Of a stretch of DNA of 41,588 nucleotides, positions 1 to 11,515 are shown one piece after another (position 1 is the stretch's first letter; each line of letters begins with the position of its first letter). The stretch covers positions 1,157,787-1,199,374 of the forward strand of contig NMRA01000013.1 of the NCBI GenBank assembly GCA_002633005.1. Reading direction: 5' to 3'. Source of the stretch: Phoronis australis. Taxonomy: Eukaryota > Phoronida > Phoronidae. Under the pieces are notes generated by a model. That model was not told the DNA's origin. It worked only from the letters and a program-made list of their open reading frames with translations, and made no database searches. A program made the translations under genes and the position numbers.

Positions 1-580
1 TTTTTTGGTTTCTGCCGGACCCATTCCAGAGTGCAATTTGTCTGTCATGGGTCATTTGGTGTTCAGTGCGGTACTATTGTTCGTTTAAAATCAGTTTTGG
101 CCGGTACCTCGAAAATCTAGTCTAGCTCAAATTTTTGATGGCATACCATGGTTGAGATTTTTGGGGGTTTCTGCCGGGCACAACCCAGAGTGTATTTTGT
201 CTGTCATAGGGGTTTTAGTGATCTGTGACATGTATTGAATCACATGGAATTGGTTTTGTGTGGTACCTCGAATGTATGTGCTAGCTCATTTTTGGGGGGT
301 CCTTTTTGGCTTCTGCCGGACCCATTCCAGAGTGCAATTTGTCTGTCATGGGTCACTCGGTGTTCAGTGCGGTATTATTGTTCGTTTTAAATCAGTTTTG
401 GTTGGTACCTCGAATATCTAGTCTAGCTCATTTTTTGGGGTCTTTGTAAGGCCCCCAGGGGTCACACCCAGAGTGCAGACAACGGCAGACGTCCATTTCT
501 GTACATACTGAGGTGGACTTTAAATGCTCCCGTGGTCAGATGTTGGTACCTCGTTCATCTATGCTAAGTGCTCTGGGCTG
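1..580. repeat. Degenerate tandem array, unit about 140-160 bp, truncated at left edge
   Basis: Four units share TCTGCCGGACCCATTCCAGA, then GTCTGTCATGGG, and end in GGTACCTCGAATATCTAGTC. Unit marks fall at about 11, 170, 312 and 450, giving spacings of about 159, 142 and 138. Units 1 and 3 are the most alike. The last unit is the most diverged. The array starts at base 1 and so probably continues outside the window. No open frame spans it. Confidence 0.85.
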
Positions 581-814
581 CCGGTCTAAATGGGCGGTAA
601 GAGGAGGTTTTTATGTTATTCATCAGCATTGAACGCGCGTGGTGGAACATCCCACTATTCCGATGGCTCACCACTTCAAAGGTTCACTATTCCGAAGGTT
701 TTCTACTTCGAAAATATCTAAAATTTCAGACTCAGGTCCAACTTTTATACTTTAACGTGAAAAATAAACAATACTTTGGTTATTACTAAGATGCACTGAG
801 TGAGTATATACATC

Positions 815-980
815 ACGGGTGAGAAACAACATCACCGCCGGTCCTCTAAATCGGACTGATTCACCCAAAACAGGATCTCTGGGTATCAAATGGGACCGTC
901 GCACCAGAAAATGGGACTGACGCACCTAAAAACATGACCGCCCCACCAGAAAACAGGATCGCCAGGGACTGACCGCCGGA
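815..980 (+). repeat. Dispersed repeat made of 20-21 bp units, copy 1
   Basis: Begins GGGTGAGAAACAACATCACC. Inside, GGAC/GGAT marks recur at about 854, 874, 894, 915, 936 and 957, a period of 20-21 bp, with unit GGGACCGTCGCACCAGAAAAT and variants. The same block occurs at 9615-9790 (inverted) and 26326-26505. Confidence 0.8.
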
Positions 981-2817
981 CAATATGTATAGTTATCATT
1001 TGTATGATACTGCTTGTGATTACGTAACTGGTCAGCTAGCTGCGTAAAGACTCGCCAAAATAAAGCTTGGTAGCACTGCGTTATTGAGCTCCGTTACATC
1101 CCCTAAATTTCCCACAGCCCGGGTATAGCTCTGCTCGTCACCTCGTCGTGAAACTTATATCAACATGTAGAGCTAGCGAGCGGAGCAGGCGCATGCAAAA
1201 TCTAGGAGTCAATCAACACTCACCTTGCAGGTTGCAGCCGCTTCAGTGAAAAACAATCTAATGAACGTCATTTGTTTAACTAATGTAACTAAAAAGTCTA
1301 TCGCGCTCGTGACATGAGCACGCAACATGTTCTAAGATTTTGCGACATCTTTCGGAAGATGATGACTCATCTTTGCAGCAGCACGATTTGTTCTGAAATT
1401 CGATTTGCTGGTATTAAAATACTAAAAACTTATGACGAAATGAAATAAGTTCCAATAATTTGTTGTGCCATGCACGCAACCTCGTTGAAGAGAAGAAGAG
1501 CTGACTGAACGGCGAAAAAATTAAAGAACTGGTCAATGTAAGCCGACCTAAAAGAACGCATCTCAATTTTAGCAGCAGAATAACGACAGAACGACAATTT
1601 TTCCCGGCGAGCGCCGATAAATAATTTAGTTTACCCAAGGAAGAATGTCGTTAATAACACTGATTCGGTGAAGATTTTATATGTTCACTGTTTACCCACA
1701 TCGGCGCCAATCTCTATATTTAATATACTGCTTTGCCGCACAAAGGCTAGTCATGATGCTTCACCCGAGAACCAGAACGCCCTTTTTTTTCTTGACTAAA
1801 ACGTCAAATTGGAGAACACGATTTTCATTTAGTTTTAAAACTTACGCAGTGGATAAAGTTATAATTATTTAGCTCAAAAGCGTGCCACGTGGTTGGTTTG
1901 TGGTTAAAACTCAAAAGCGCCGCGTGTTACAAAGTGAAGTGTCCCGTTGTAGCGTACAAACGACATTTACTACGTAAGCCAACACTGCGTGTCATCTTAC
2001 TCATATGGAGTACATTAGCCTGCGCGAAAGTAGTTCACTTCTATCCTTTTGCTCGGTAGACGGCGCTTTTGTAAACATGGTGGCTCGCGAATCCTGATTT
2101 AGGCAGCAGGCCTATTGCGTTTCTCAATCAATATAAACGTTACTGAACAACTTTTGTAAATGCCGACTCAGATCAATTTCCGAACCGGGAATCTAACTGG
2201 GGCCAGTCATGTACACCTGTACGGTTGTACTTGTATAAAAAGTGAATGAAAAGGGTCTGAATTGAAGGTGATTTTCGACACATCACTGTGGCTGTGGCCG
2301 CTTGGACTTCGACTTCGTCTTATCACGCCTAACTAATTTGGAAACAAGTCGCATATAATGTTTCCTGGTTTTGAGAATGACGCTATCAACATGTTGCAAT
2401 ATTAACTTCAGTGCAGGTTCACTAGTTATAGCTCACAGAGTCAGACTGTTAGTGTTAGCCAGATGGAACACACCAATGACAGCAAATGTCTAGACGTGAC
2501 CAGGCGAATACACGTGTTGTTGGTCACTTTGTACCAGGGGAAAATGGGAAACGAACAACAGGACAAGGACATAGTCGAAAAAAGTTAATGAATGTAACAA
2601 CTGAATGACATTCCTATTATTCAGTGGATTAGACAGTGACCACCGTCTCTAACTGGCATTTCGTTTTGTTCAAAACTCACACAGCTGCAGAAATCAGCAA
2701 GAATGGGTGTCAGCAATCTCATTGCTCAGTCTTAAGATAGACAGAAACATGTACTGATGGATTGATTCGCCACCTGTTTCTAAGAAGCGAACAGGAGCAA
2801 ACATTTAGTTGACCATG
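981..2817. other. Intergenic stretch, no gene seen
   Basis: AT-rich single-copy-looking sequence. Short open frames on both strands have no recognisable domain, start context or splice partners. Confidence 0.5.
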
Positions 2818-2912
2818 GGCATTCAGTATCTGAGAATTATCAACAATCCAACCCTTTCTTGTCACTGACAAGAAAGGGTTGGATTGTTGATAATTCTCAG
2901 ATACTGAATGCC
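2818..2912. repeat. Perfect 95-nt palindrome (47-bp arms, 1-nt centre)
   Basis: Left arm 2818-2864 and right arm 2866-2912 are exact reverse complements; the centre is C at 2865. The flanks on either side do not match each other, so this is a local inverted duplication, a foldback insertion or an assembly artefact. Confidence 0.97.
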
Positions 2913-3134
2913 TGTCTAAAGATTCAACCGAGCAACTTGATCGGAAACTGTTGTTTAAAATCTGTACATCTTTGGGTGACCTTTGCAAGACTTCAGAAAA
3001 AGTGTGCTTAGACTTTCCATGAGGAACCTGGATGACAAGCCGCTTCTTTGGAAAATTGTAAAAGAAGTGGAAAACCGTCCACATGGGCTACCACTTCTGT
3101 TACTATGTGTCATTCACTACATATTTGTATGACT
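2901..3134 (+). pseudogene. Possible coding remnant next to the palindrome
   Basis: After an acceptor-like TAATTCTCAG, the frame reads TECLSKDSTEQLDRKLLFKI and on to KVCLDFP, then a stop. One frame over, MRNLDDKPLLWKIVKEVENR continues directly for about 40 codons. The charged, non-repetitive composition looks coding, with one frameshift between the parts. I do not recognise the protein. The acceptor side lies inside the right arm of the palindrome. Confidence 0.22.
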
Positions 3135-5250
3135 AAGAATGAATTCACTGTAGCCATAATGTATGGGATACATGTAGATGTTTGCCAAAAACCCTCAACT
3201 CTGTGCTGTACAGAGGCTATTGACTGCTGCGTGCATTCGTCATCATGCTGGCAATGGTGTATGTTTGAATATTTTTTATGGCAAGAGATGGATCACGTTT
3301 ATAGCTTATAATTGTTTTCAACATATATTTTTAGCAAAGGTTACAAAGTTGATGATAGCAATTAGATAGGTGATTAAAAATTCTCCAGATTGAGGCATCC
3401 TCCTGAATTCGGAACACATAAATCATTGCTGAAATTTAATTTTTTCATCTTGAAATTTGAGGCGTGAGTGATTTTTATATTTTCGTACTTTTCAAATTCC
3501 TAACGCTATGTTGTAGCATGACAGGTTGCACGATTACTCACATGACAAACATTTAATAAATTGTTACCATTCCCCTTGAATTTCTGACAGACAATTGTGT
3601 GAATTTCTAAAAATTGTGACAAGCTCCCACTTTGAACAAAATAATTATTCACTGTCCCAAACTAGAGAATTTTTGGGTAATTAATTTTTGAAATTCTTAA
3701 TATGTAGTTAACTGTAAAACTGATGGATGACTGTTCTTGTTTATGAGAGGATCTGCTTTAAGAAAAAAGGTTGTAAAAGTGATGACAATTTATTGTTTAG
3801 CTTTTGATCTTAAGTGATGGTGTGGTAGTTTTCATCAGCTTTTTAAAATGTGAGTGACAAAAGGTAGAAATCATAAGTGACAACACATATCAATAGTCCA
3901 TTTCAGTTAGTGACTCTGAAGCAGATGATAATTGTGGCAGTACCCGTGTGGTTAAAGAGTCATGACATAATGCTTTCGATTTAAAAATCTTGAGGGACTC
4001 TCTGATTTGTAAGCTACAAGTGTTTTTCCCACAAGAAATGATGTTTGTGTGTTGTAAAAATCAGTTGCATACTGAGTTAGCCACTGAATGATCTCAGTGC
4101 TTCATATGGTTAAGGGGATTTTCATCAAAAATAGTATTTATTTTAATTGGCTAGACTGATACATACCAAGGGAACTTGTGCCACGTGATAAAATGTTATT
4201 GTTTACATATGTTTTGGAAAAAATAAATGGTTTAACGAGATCATGAAATGTTGCAATTGTGTCTTTAGCATCTAACGTCAATGTATAATACAGGATTACT
4301 TCTACATAAACATTTAAGAGACAGTCCATATAAAAAACAGTAGATTTTTTCAAAAATCAGTCTATACGTCAAAATTTAAAACAACTTCATTTTTTGTACA
4401 TGGGTAGGTATCCTAACATAAACCCAAATGCCAAATTTTGTGCACTCAATGACCCCTAATTTCGCCGCTGGAGCATGATAACACAAATTGGCACAATTGG
4501 GCATATTAGCCGTCTCAAAAATCGCATGTTTTTAGTAACAAAAATGAGTAACATACAAAAAAGATCAAAAGTTATATTTTGGTGGCTGAAATAACCAACG
4601 TATACTGTACATAATTCTGTGCCATTTATTAAAATCTGACAGTTTTATGCTAGACAGGGGAGATAATCCACAGACCACTTTTGGGGGCTAATTTTAGTGG
4701 CCATTTTTGTGACCTTCTTACTGCCATAAAACACCTTGTAGCCTTATGTGACGTTTTGAACATACAGTTAAAGAGTTAGTCTTAAGGACTAAGCAATAAA
4801 AAATCTTGCCTCAACTTTGCACCTTAATGAAAATTGTCTTGCAAAACTGTCTATTTTCATAGTTTGGAAATGACGAGCAGAGTTTACAGACCATTTGAAT
4901 AAACTTTTAGGCAAGAAGTCTGCTTTAAATAGTTATAGAAACCAAGTCTAAACTCTTTCAAATGAAAACAAGATGTTTTCCGGGTTTATTACGCGGCTAG
5001 TATCAAACTTGAACCCAATGACCTTTGTCCACTGAGGGAGTCAGTTGAGGTTAAGCTTGAGGATATATAAAAAATGTACGTGTAACCCTCTTGTATTCTT
5101 TCATTTCTTTTACATTATTAGGTTAATTTAAACACTCAAACACTCTGTAGAAATTTTAAATGGAAATAAATGCCTTTCAGATTAAACGAGTAAGAATTTA
5201 TATTTGTAATGACTGGTTTTGAGAGAAGCAAGTGCATTCTAAAAAGACAA
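3135..5250. other. Intergenic or intronic stretch, no gene seen
   Basis: AT-rich, with many runs of T and A and no convincing exon. It could be intron if the remnants on either side belong to a longer transcript, but I have no evidence for that. Confidence 0.45.
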
Positions 5251-6509
5251 AATGGCGGACGATGTCGATGGGCTTTCATGTTCCTGTAGAGTTTATTCTG
5301 CAAAAAATCCGATCACAAAAGCTTTGTGCTTTAATGAGTTATGTCAAAGACACCACTGAACATTTGAGATACAGGAAACTACCTCACAAAGCAAGGCCTT
5401 TGCCAGAGTACGCACTCGTACTACCCAGAGTCGGTGAATTTCTGACTGAAAAGGACCAGTCATGGAAGAGTCAGGTAATGCTGGATGTTACCACTCTGCT
5501 CCTCTCCTCCTGAACGTAGCAGCCTTGTCAAATTCTACCTGCATTTATGTTTCGAGATATGACTTTAGTGAAAGTCAGAATGGAAAGGATCTCTGTGATC
5601 GCAAGATCGCTCCACTCAAACAACATGCAAAGTACTTTGTAGCCGAAGGTAACAATATCATAAACTTTCTGGATTTGAAAGAAGCATTACTTTCCAGTGG
5701 CCGTGTGAAGGGATGTTATGTGTACATGTATGCATGTTCAGTCAATGCAACAAAGTCTTTTCCAAAATACTCAGTTCCTGGTATAAGCACATTCCCAAAT
5801 TCCCACTATTCCACCCAAGGAATTCGCGTGTGGAAATCATTCCATGTAGGTGACGATAAGTTCTTACAAATACTGAGAAAATGGGAAACCTATTTCTCTA
5901 AAATACACTAACATCTCTAGACATGGCGGATTTTCAACACCAAGAGTTAAGGTTGGCATTGTATCTAGTGAAGAGCCTCAACAAAGGTCCCTTGTACCCA
6001 GCAAGGTTACTCGAAATGTTTTGCTACAGACGCAGAACTAGGTCAGCATTTGGATGTGGGTAACCATACTGAACATTTACAGAGGGAAACCACGTATGAC
6101 CACATCGCACGACAGTGGTCAGAAATGCTCTCAGATGCAAGAACCGGAGAGTCATTTGAGGCAGCCCCAGAGTACTATTTGGATGAGACGAATGTTGAAG
6201 CAATAGGTTAGGCATTGAAAAAAGGTAAAAGGTCAACAAGATTTTCAGCAAAGGTTAAGAACTTTCTGACGAACATATTCGATGAAGGAGATAAGTCAGG
6301 TAAAACTTCACCCTCGGAAGTGCCAAAATGGAGAAAACATTACGAGAACCCACTGGTAAAGTGTTTACCTGTGATATTAAGTGAATCGCATATTGGTGGA
6401 TTTTTTCGAGGTTGTCTGCAGCAATGTTTATGACGATGCAATTTCTGCTGAAGATGCTGTTATATCGTCAGATTTACTGAATGAAGTGGTAAATGAGCTC
6501 AACGTTTAG
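5251..6509 (+). pseudogene. Broken copy of an uncharacterised repetitive invertebrate protein family
   Basis: Coding-like text runs across three frames with several frameshifts and stops. It starts at ATG 5251 in good context (MADDVDGLSCSCRVYSAKNP), shifts to PLPEYALVLPRVGEFLTEKD, then carries VSRYDFSESQNGKDLCDRKI up to a stop at 5909-5911. Later it continues as TYDHIARQWSEMLSDARTGE, an in-frame TAG at 6209-6211, then KKGKRSTRFSAKVKNFLTNI, another shift, and an end near LNEVVNELNV with TAG at 6507-6509. The block order Y-D-F-S-E-x-Q-x-G-K-D-x-C-D-R followed by a K-R-S-x-R-F-S-x-K-V-K segment recalls large families of unnamed proteins repeated in cnidarian and hemichordate genomes. This is from memory and not checked. 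AATAAA follows at 6602. Function unknown; probably spread with transposons. Confidence 0.6.
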
Positions 6510-7359
6510 CCTAGTTTTGTAGCATACCAGTCAAAGATGTGTGATATATGAAGTCAAGAGTGTTACTTCTGTTTGCTTCATGTCTGTCATGAATGAGTCA
6601 TTAATAAAGTTGTCTCTCGTGAATTATTTTCTATTGACTGTGAATGTGTACCTTTTTATACCACTGATGATCACACTGACAGAAATATTCAGCGTTAGGG
6701 TGCCCGGTGTGTGGGGGAACACCAGATTTCTGGCGACTGGTGGCGATTAAAATGTGTAGCAACCAGCAGGGACATTACAATATGAACCCAAAGTTACAAT
6801 GACTATTGACAAGTTGAAGGATTTTTTGCACTGAACACTAGGGAGCCATATCCACCTTGGGTGCCTTCCTTTGCCTGTGGCACGAACAAGGCAGATAGAA
6901 AACAAGGCAGGGGTGAGTTCAGTAACACTAGAACCTCTCTAAAATTTATCCAAAACCACGTGTTCTCATTTAAAATGCAGGACAATATCTCGCGAAGTCT
7001 TGAATTATAGCAAGGAACTCGTGTTACTGCTCTTATTCTAGATGCGCCTTTAGTCTCTACGTAAACAAAAACAGCGCCATCTATCATTTAGAACCACGCA
7101 TGCCAGTTGATTTACGTTACATATTTTATGTAATAAGCAATAATCATCAATGACGTTTTCATAGAATGGTAATTAATAATGCTGTCTGACTTTTCTCCAA
7201 AATACAAGGCTTTTATGTCGTGTTTCGCAAGCTAATTATATGTTCCAAGAGCCCCCTATTGGCAGCAGAGGCAACTGAGAACATGCAAAAGGACGAAGTG
7301 CAGTTCGTGTAATGCTTCCTACGCAAAAAGTACATTAGAGGCAAGATTTTTTATTTTAG

Positions 7360-8296
7360 ATTATGAACAGGTTAGGAATGACTAAACAAATTATTATAAA
7401 GTCAATTTCAGAAAAGGTGCGTTATGGCTGCTACAGAGTGCCAAATTTGGCCGAAAATGGCTTCAGTGAAAACCTGAAAAATAGCCGTTTTTGCCTCACA
7501 AATTCAAAACGTACAAATTTGAAAATGGACTTTGAAAGTTATGCCATTGAATTATTCAGCCATTGCTCTTTCAATTCGTATTATTCATTTGTTTTTTCCT
7601 TACCACACATGCTAGTAAAATGCACTCAAACATGCCTACTTCGACGCCCAATTTTGTTGCAAAATGGAGGTACAGGTCATAAAAAGAAAAATAATGAATG
7701 AAAATTCTTAAAAAGTGAGGTTTTTCTACATCTCAACAAACCAAACTCATCTGCTAAGTTTAAAAAAAATCGGTGATTTTGGGTATAGACTCTACCTGTT
7801 GGTTTTTATATGGAGTCACTCTTAAAATGTTATAAATTTTGGATTTCCTTTATATAGTTAAGTTAAAAATGCATACCTACGTGATGTTCTCTGTACATTT
7901 GTTGCTTTGATAACACTATCACTGATTGTGTTACTGTATCAAAAATCAAAAATTAAAGGGCAATTTTGACTGTAAAATCACCCATGAAAATCTTATTTTA
8001 ATGATGTGGATTTCCGACTCTCTCCCAATTTTTGTACTTCAGGGTGACCTAAAGGGGCTGCTGGGTTCCTTGTTAATTCCAGGTTGTCGTATATCTTGGG
8101 AAGCATTTTTATTTAGTGCACCTGCATTGAATAAATTTATTTTTTTGATTATTTTTGGCAGCTTTCCAAGATTTCCGTAAAACTTCCAAACTCAGATTTG
8201 GAAATTCTTGGTATTAGAAAAGGCATAAAAATTGGTGCTGTGAAACCTATTGTGATACGAATAGATGTTACTGAAAGTATTTTTTATCTGCATTAA
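7360..8296 (+). CDS. Possible last two exons of an unrecognised gene
   Basis: Candidate exon 7360-7416 (acceptor TTTATTTTAG, donor GTGCGT) encodes IMNRLGMTKQIIIKSISEK. Candidate exon 8162-8296 (acceptor GATTATTTTTGGCAG) encodes LSKISVKLPNSDLEILGIRK and on to SIFYLH, then TAA. Both are phase 0, so they would join in frame across a 745-bp intron. The second exon has coding-like composition and an LGI..G pattern faintly like the end of a SAM domain, but the N-terminal part of such a domain is not seen. No upstream exons were identified. It could equally be a transposon remnant. Confidence 0.27.
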
Positions 8297-8348
8297 ACTC
8301 ATCATTCTAACACAATGTGTCTTTCGTTGATTTTCTTAACTGCCACGT

Positions 8349-8392
8349 TGGAAGCCAATTCCTTGTTTTGGAAGCTAATTCCTTGTTTTGCA
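8349..8392. repeat. Two tandem 20-21 bp units
   Basis: GGAAGCCAATTCCTTGTTTT is followed at once by GGAAGCTAATTCCTTGTTTT. Small local duplication. Confidence 0.8.
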
Positions 8393-8582
8393 AGCGTTTC
8401 ACACCATCACTTGTTGATGTCAGAGCCTCGGAGTTAGCATTCATTACTTGATAATTTCCGTTAGTTATATCACTAATTGGAAAACATAGGCGCATTTAGG
8501 GGGGCAGGGGCTGCCGCAAACAAAATGAAACAGCAACAGCGCAACGCGTGAGGAAATATAACTAGGACCGGTACTGGAGAAG

Positions 8583-9614
8583 GGGGGGGGGGAACTCGTA
8601 CCCCAGATCGTGGCTGGCTCTCGTTCCCGTTTTTTTATTTTTTCAATTCTTTTTAGTCGATAGATTTCCCGAACAGAAGGTTCATACTCCGGGCCACCGC
8701 AACTTTCGGGACGCCTGTACACATACAACCGTGCTCTGCTCAATTCCCTTAGGCAACATGTTGAGGCCCCCCTTCTGGTCCTGCCACCCTAACAGTATTA
8801 CAAAACGTCACCACTAGTTTCTTCATCATCAGTATCATCATCACTAATGTCTCGCAAAAATGTTGCTATTCTGGTATTGTAATTAGTGCACGGCAAAGAT
8901 CTACTAAAGTTTGGTGAACTACAGGGCTAATAAGCAATTAAATTGCAGTTCAGTGTGGGAACGTCAATAGCGCAATTAGTTGTTGCAATTAGTTGTGCTT
9001 CTTCTGCTGGTTTTATTTTAATCACACAGTGAACCTTTTATGTTCACTTAATGATAACTAAACCGTTTCAATGATGTTTTTCGGTTGAAAATTGCTTCAA
9101 TTAATACTACAGGTACTCCAATATCGTCCGCATTAGTCGCGATTCTACTCGGGGATTCCATTGACAGAGAATTCCCCGAGTATGCATGACAAGGGAGATA
9201 AGTCTTTACTTTGATGCGTAAACGAGTAGACAAATACGGATTTTCTCATCCACGAGGATTATAATTACCATTTTTAAGAGCTTAGTCCTAACTGCTACAA
9301 AACTCATTCAAATTACAACAATGACGAAACGTTTTTCTGCGGTTTATTTGGCGCGGATACGAACCGATATGATCTCGCGAGATCCAGCCTCATCACCCGT
9401 TTTTCACGGTATTTTGTAAATGTGATGTGCCATACATGTATGTGAAAGACTAGTCGCCAACCGACTAGAGCGACGTCTTTCGTGAAAATGCACAAACGAT
9501 GTCGTTGGAGTAATCGGCACAAGACCTGCATATGCATACGTAAATAGCTCCATTGCATGATCTGTGTAGGCCTACCGGTAATAAATCTTAACTTGTTTGT
9601 CACTGCGGTTTCAA
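8583..9614. other. Intergenic stretch beginning with an 11-G run
   Basis: Holds the G run at 8582-8592 and a short hairpin near 9144-9182 (TACTCGGGGA against TCCCCGAGTA). No gene recognised. Confidence 0.5.
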
Positions 9615-9790
9615 TCCCCGGCGGTCATGTTCAGTCCCCGGCGGCCCTGTTTTCTGGTGGGGCAGTCATGTTTTTAGGTGCGTCAGTCCCATTTTCTGGT
9701 GCGACGGTCCCATTTGATCCCCGGAGGTCCTGTTTTGGGTGAGTCGGTCCGATTTAAGAGGACCGGCGGTCATGTTGTTTCTCACCCGTG
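9615..9790 (-). repeat. Dispersed repeat made of 20-21 bp units, copy 2
   Basis: Reverse complement of the 815-980 element: ends GTTGTTTCTCACCCGTG and contains the same ordered units (TTTTCTGGTGGGGCAGTCAT, then TTAGGTGCGTCAGTCCCATT). The open frames over it on both strands are by-products of the 21-bp period and not genes. Confidence 0.8.
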
Positions 9791-11332
9791 TACATTGTAT
9801 ACCGAAAACAACGCCCGGTACTAAAACACTTTGTTTGGTTTTCATGCGCATGCGAAATTGCCCGTATGTCTTACGAATATGGAAAAATGAATACGCACTT
9901 GCATGTTTGAAAGAATATGAAGTAGGACTATTGCGAATTATCAACCACGATACATTCTATCAAATCTATGTCAACATCGCACCATTTCACAGCGCGACTG
10001 AAAAGCTAAGGGCCGCTGAGCCTCAACCTCGCGCTCGACCGGTTCGAAACTATTGCAGTTTGTAGGCTACCCTGTCCCTGCCAAGAAATCAGCCTAAATT
10101 TCAAGCCGCTGTTGGTCGCCGCAGCCCTGGCCCCTGTGCCCCAGATGTTGTCGCTGCTTGAGAATGAGTCGTGAGTTAGATTCAAGAATCACGATTGGTA
10201 GTGATTGCCAAACTGGGCTCATTTGTAAACGGCGTACATGTAATCAATGGACACGTATTAAGAATTATTCAACTCTTTTACAGCCTGTAAATGATTACTA
10301 AATGGACTCAAGTACAATACTAATTTGTTCATGTCCGTTCTGACTCATTAGCAGACAATCAGAGTAATGCACTGTTGGAGTTCTGTTTTTTGGAATTGTA
10401 GCCCCACGAAGCCGCCCTGGCTACGGGCCTGACTTGTGTGTATTCCTAAATGCGTGACGATATCTCGGGATGGCTTGCGTGATCTCGACAAGCAGCCACG
10501 AAAACAGACTTTCCCAATAATGTTTTTTCCCGCTGATGACGTTTTAATTACGTAAAGAGACGTTGATAATGACTCCTGCACGATTGTGGTGATATTGTTG
10601 AAGTTGACTGTGGCTCAGAAAATGGAGAAAACAGTGTTTGCTTCAGGCCGTATACATTCTTTAAACTTTCGTTGGTATGTGGCGCGAGCAGTTTACTACA
10701 CTGTAATTCCAGAATACGTGAATACCATACCATCCCTCAAATGTTTTCAGAGATTGTCACTAAATGATTTGTGCACGTCGCATACCTTCTAACATGACTG
10801 AAATAAAACCAAAAATTGGTGAACATGATCGTGAAAATACCTGGTTACCATGGTAATGATAATCAATTCATTTTAGCGACACCTTTCAATTTCAACAAAA
10901 AGTTCACTCAATACTCTGCAAGGTTGCCTTCTTCAATACTTTAACACGAGTTTGTCCCCAAGTCTGAAACAGCTTCGCAACCCCGTGAGTTTCAAGGGAG
11001 GTTACATCAAGTACTTTCAGCACCATTGACTGCTTCCAGTATAATTTAGTCATCAAATTTAAATTTGATTGTTTTCGTCGGCTATCAACTACAATAGACA
11101 GTAAAATCATAAAAAATCAAAATACCCCGCGCTTTCCCAAGTGTTTTAAATCGTTTGTAAACAAATTCTAATTTAAGCTAAATCGCTCGGTATTTTCAGC
11201 AAATTGTTTGTCATCAGTTGTGACATTCAATTTCTGCTCAATCATTTGTTTGCAAAACAAGGATTTAGCTGACAAAACTAAATCAGTCGCAAACATTGAC
11301 TTAGTGTCGACGACTTGTTGATGCACAGAGCA
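9791..11332. other. Intergenic stretch, no gene seen
   Basis: Open frames of 60-108 codons are present on both strands without domains. A repeat-end-like phrase, CCCTGGCTACGGGCCTG, at about 10416 suggests an old transposon fragment. Confidence 0.45.
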
Positions 11333-11515
11333 GGTGACCGTTGATTTCCATATATTTGTTGGAGTTACAAGTGCCATGCAGTTGAACTTTGATTTTCATA
11401 TATTTGATGGTGTTACAAGTGAAATGCTGGAGGGTGTTTATTTTCATACATTTGTTGGTGGTACAAGTGCATTGCAGGTGGACATTCATTTTCACACCTC
11501 TGCTTCTCAAGTGTG
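11333..11515. repeat. 48-bp minisatellite, about 3.8 units
   Basis: The mark TACAAGTG recurs at 11366, 11414 and 11462, exactly 48 bp apart. The unit reads roughly TGATTTTCATATATTTGTTG plus GTGTTACAAGTGCAATGCAGG. Because 48 is a multiple of 3, both strands stay open for 69 codons with 16-residue repeats. I see no start context or domain, so I treat it as a repeat. Confidence 0.85.

Noticed and set aside
9144-9182. Hairpin TACTCGGGGA...TCCCCGAGTA as a terminator or RNA gene
   Set aside because: Short arms, a metazoan context where such terminators are not expected, and no flanking gene.
9739-10065. 108-codon open frame starting in the 21-bp-unit repeat
   Set aside because: Its start is inside a dispersed repeat whose period is near a multiple of three; the rest has no domain.
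10844-10857. X-box/RFX-like palindrome GTTACCATGGTAAT
   Set aside because: A good match to the motif, but there is no gene start nearby to give it meaning and a single match can be chance.
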